From NCBI GenBank assembly GCA_030600405.1, contig JAUVMD010000026.1, positions 1 to 9,648 on the forward strand: a DNA stretch of 9,648 bases, given 5' to 3'. This DNA comes from Nitrospirota bacterium (GTDB lineage: Bacteria; Nitrospinota; Nitrospinia; Nitrospinales; Nitrospinaceae). How positions within the stretch are numbered: the stretch's first letter is position 1; the number at the start of each line of letters is the position of its first letter. Below the pieces are notes generated by a model, which saw only the letters and a program-made list of their open reading frames with translations, was not told the origin of the DNA and did no database searches. Of this stretch, positions 7,949 to 9,648 are shown one piece after another. A program made the position numbers and the translations under genes.

Positions 7949-8988
7949 TCCGCATATTCAATCAAAATCTTTGTGCAAAAATCGCGCCGAGTTTCCTTGT
8001 GGCAATGTCCACGCTGCTTCTTTTTGGGTTTCTTGCAGGCAGTGTCTGGGCCAATGGCGAACCTCAATTGAGCTATGAAGTGGAGGGCAAGTCCTCTGTT
8101 AAAAATAGCAATTATTCCCAGGGACGGGCCATAGCGGTGGATTATGCGTTTAGAAGTGCACTGACCATGGCGTTGCAGGATCTTCTGGGCGGCTCCACCT
8201 ATCGCCGAAATCGGAAGGCACTGGGAGAAATGTTGAAGCGTCCCAAAAAATATGTCAAGCAATACCGGTTTTTAGAATTTTATGACAGCGATGTGGAGCA
8301 ATTCAGCCGGGTGAAGCTGGAGGTTGTATTTTTTCCTGAAGCTATCAACCGGGCACTCAGCAAGCTCGGGATCCTGGTTTCCTTGGTCAAACCCAATACG
8401 GCTGTGGTTCTGGTCAGTGAGAAAAGCCTGTCCGCGGAAATTTCGCCGGATTTCTGGGAATATGTTCCCATCTCCGAGGTGGCCATGCTGCAGAAATTTC
8501 TGGCGGCGGGGGTGAACGTCACCACGCGCGACAAGATCAGCGAAATGATCGACGAAGGTGTGGTGTTTGAGGCGATTCAAGGAGACCTCGACGCTGCGGT
8601 GTACATTGGCTTGAAAGCGAAAGTGGATATTGTTATTGTAGGTACGGCGGTTACCATGCGGCTGGGCAATAAAAATGCGGAAGGCTTGACCACCGTACGG
8701 GCCAATCTTACCTTACGGGCCGTCTCCACCACCCAGGCCACTGTGATCGCGGCCAGAAGCGATTTTGCATCCGTTGAAGCCGAGGAAGAATTCAAGGGAG
8801 AACTACAAGCTTTTGAAATAGTCGGAAAAAAAATGGCGGTTTTTTTTCTGGATACGATGAAGCGTTACTGGAAACCCAAACCCGACGTCGCAGTGGGTAT
8901 TGATGAACCTGGTTCCGAAAGCTCCGAACTATTGGAACCCGCTTCTCCATCTTCGGGTTCGACTCCTTCCATAATGGAAGACCTCTGA
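7945..8988 (+). CDS. Secreted FlgT-N-like protein of unknown function
   Basis: This 347-residue protein begins with a signal peptide: hydrophobic about 15-32 and a likely cleavage after VWA (residue 36). It should be periplasmic; no lipobox Cys is seen. Residues about 43-135 (Y/V-E-G-K-S..., QGRAIAVDYAFRSALTMALQDLLG) resemble the N-terminal domain of flagellar assembly protein T, in which a VEG strand is followed by a helix rich in Ala/Arg. Residues about 150-310 form an alpha/beta region with AVVLVSEKS (153-161), a FLAAGVNVTTRDKI stretch (185-198), VDIVIVGTAV (227-236) and a strand-rich LTLRAVSTTQATVIAAR (255-271). This recalls the FlgT middle domain or CsgG/TolB-N-like folds. The C-terminal 35 residues are Ser/Glu/Pro-rich and disordered. 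No flagellar genes are in view. The ATG overlaps the rluB stop (ATGA), and the next gene starts 2 nt after its stop. Exact role unknown. Confidence 0.8.
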   Translation: MIRIFNQNLCAKIAPSFLVAMSTLLLFGFLAGSVWANGEPQLSYEVEGKSSVKNSNYSQGRAIAVDYAFRSALTMALQDLLGGSTYRRNRKALGEMLKRPKKYVKQYRFLEFYDSDVEQFSRVKLEVVFFPEAINRALSKLGILVSLVKPNTAVVLVSEKSLSAEISPDFWEYVPISEVAMLQKFLAAGVNVTTRDKISEMIDEGVVFEAIQGDLDAAVYIGLKAKVDIVIVGTAVTMRLGNKNAEGLTTVRANLTLRAVSTTQATVIAARSDFASVEAEEEFKGELQAFEIVGKKMAVFFLDTMKRYWKPKPDVAVGIDEPGSESSELLEPASPSSGSTPSIMEDL

Positions 8989-8990
8989 TT

Positions 8991-9648
8991 ATGGACCCTA
9001 AAAACAAGAAACTGCTCATCACCTTCCTGATTTCTTTAGGAGTGGCGTTGGTATTTCTGTATCTGGCGCGCCGGGTGGTGACGCCTTTTTTCATCGCCTT
9101 CACTCTGGCCTATCTGCTGGATCCCCTGGTAGACAGGATGGAAAAGTGGAAGATGTCACGAACATTGGCGGTGATTCTTCTGCTGACCCTGTTTTTCCTG
9201 GTGACGTTGGCGGGAACCGCTGTGTTGGTCCCGTTGTTTCGTGTGCAGATGGAACAACTCGCAGCCAACCTTCCCAATTATCTGCAAACGCTTCAGGATT
9301 GGGGGCGTCCTTTAATTGAAAATATTGCATGGTTGGAGCCGGGTAAAATCCAGGAAGCCGTCAATGAGGGAATGAAAAAGATGGGCGAGCTTCCCCTTCA
9401 GCTGCTCGGGAACTTGACGGATTTTCTGTGGTCCTCTCTTTCCGGTTTGTTCAACGCGATCCTGGTTGCTGTCAATGTATTCATCATTCCTGTCGCTATG
9501 TTTTACTTATTGCGCGACTTCGACCGCATCAACGAAAAAATCGCTAATATGGTCCCGCCGCGTATCCGTGACCAGTTCATTGACATCTTCAAAGAAATCG
9601 ACCGCGTCCTGTCGCGCTTCGTACGAGGCCAGTTGATGGTCGCCACTC
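8991..9648 (+). CDS. AI-2E-family membrane protein, C-terminus cut by the right window edge
   Basis: This is a polytopic inner-membrane protein of the AI-2E transporter family (PF01594, related to PerM, YdiK and TqsA). I translated it from the ATG at 8991; 219 residues are present and the frame runs off the window, about 60% of a typical 340-370-residue member. Membrane segments: about 7-26, 29-46 and 58-82, then a long soluble loop (about 84-150) with amphipathic helices, then a hydrophobic segment at about 153-174. Typical family features are the LAYLLDPLVDRME block (39-51), PVAMFYLLRDF (167-177) and FVRGQLMVA (210-218). Members are associated with autoinducer-2 or other small-molecule export or cation/proton antiport, so the substrate cannot be told from sequence. 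It starts 2 nt after the FlgT-N-like gene, with GGAAG 10 nt before the ATG as a weak ribosome binding site, and probably shares its transcript. Confidence 0.92.
   Translation, partial: MDPKNKKLLITFLISLGVALVFLYLARRVVTPFFIAFTLAYLLDPLVDRMEKWKMSRTLAVILLLTLFFLVTLAGTAVLVPLFRVQMEQLAANLPNYLQTLQDWGRPLIENIAWLEPGKIQEAVNEGMKKMGELPLQLLGNLTDFLWSSLSGLFNAILVAVNVFIIPVAMFYLLRDFDRINEKIANMVPPRIRDQFIDIFKEIDRVLSRFVRGQLMVAT

Overview
The window is a compact bacterial chromosomal segment. It holds nine protein genes, two of them cut by the window edges, in two divergent blocks with no mobile element, CRISPR array, tRNA or rRNA visible. The gene set is mainly housekeeping: a tRNA synthetase, a dCTP deaminase, ScpB and RluB. 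It also includes two envelope proteins of unusual make-up. Composition is moderately GC-rich in genes and AT-rich in the few gaps. The long two-domain dCTP deaminase, the ScpB-RluB pair and the membrane-anchored TPR/cupredoxin protein point to a Gram-negative environmental lineage. Nitrospinota or a neighbouring deep-branching proteobacterial-like phylum would fit, but this is inference from gene content and not a firm assignment.

Left block (positions 1-5129, all minus strand, read right to left): an FmdB-family zinc-ribbon protein (4869-5129); a 661-residue membrane-anchored protein joining TPR repeats, a cupredoxin domain and a carboxypeptidase-regulatory-like beta-sandwich (2812-4797); cysteinyl-tRNA synthetase cysS (1228-2685); and a DUF2851 protein (1231 to beyond the left edge) whose ATG overlaps the cysS stop as ATGA.

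Divergence region (5130-5280): about 150 bp of AT-rich DNA with two plausible sigma70-type promoters facing opposite ways. Their -10 boxes overlap almost completely, and a bulged inverted repeat lies beside them.

Right block (5281-9648, all plus strand): a long dCTP deaminase (5281-6453), then, behind its own promoter-like sequence, a tightly packed run of scpB, rluB, a secreted FlgT-N-like protein and an AI-2E-family membrane protein that runs off the right edge. Each junction from scpB onward overlaps or is only 2 nt long, so these four genes are very likely one transcript with translational coupling.

The most interesting items are the TPR/cupredoxin/beta-sandwich fusion, the uncharacterised exported protein inside the scpB-rluB operon, and the PD...ExH motif spacing in the DUF2851 protein coupled to cysS. 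None of these amounts to clear evidence of a new system. They are specific, testable leads.
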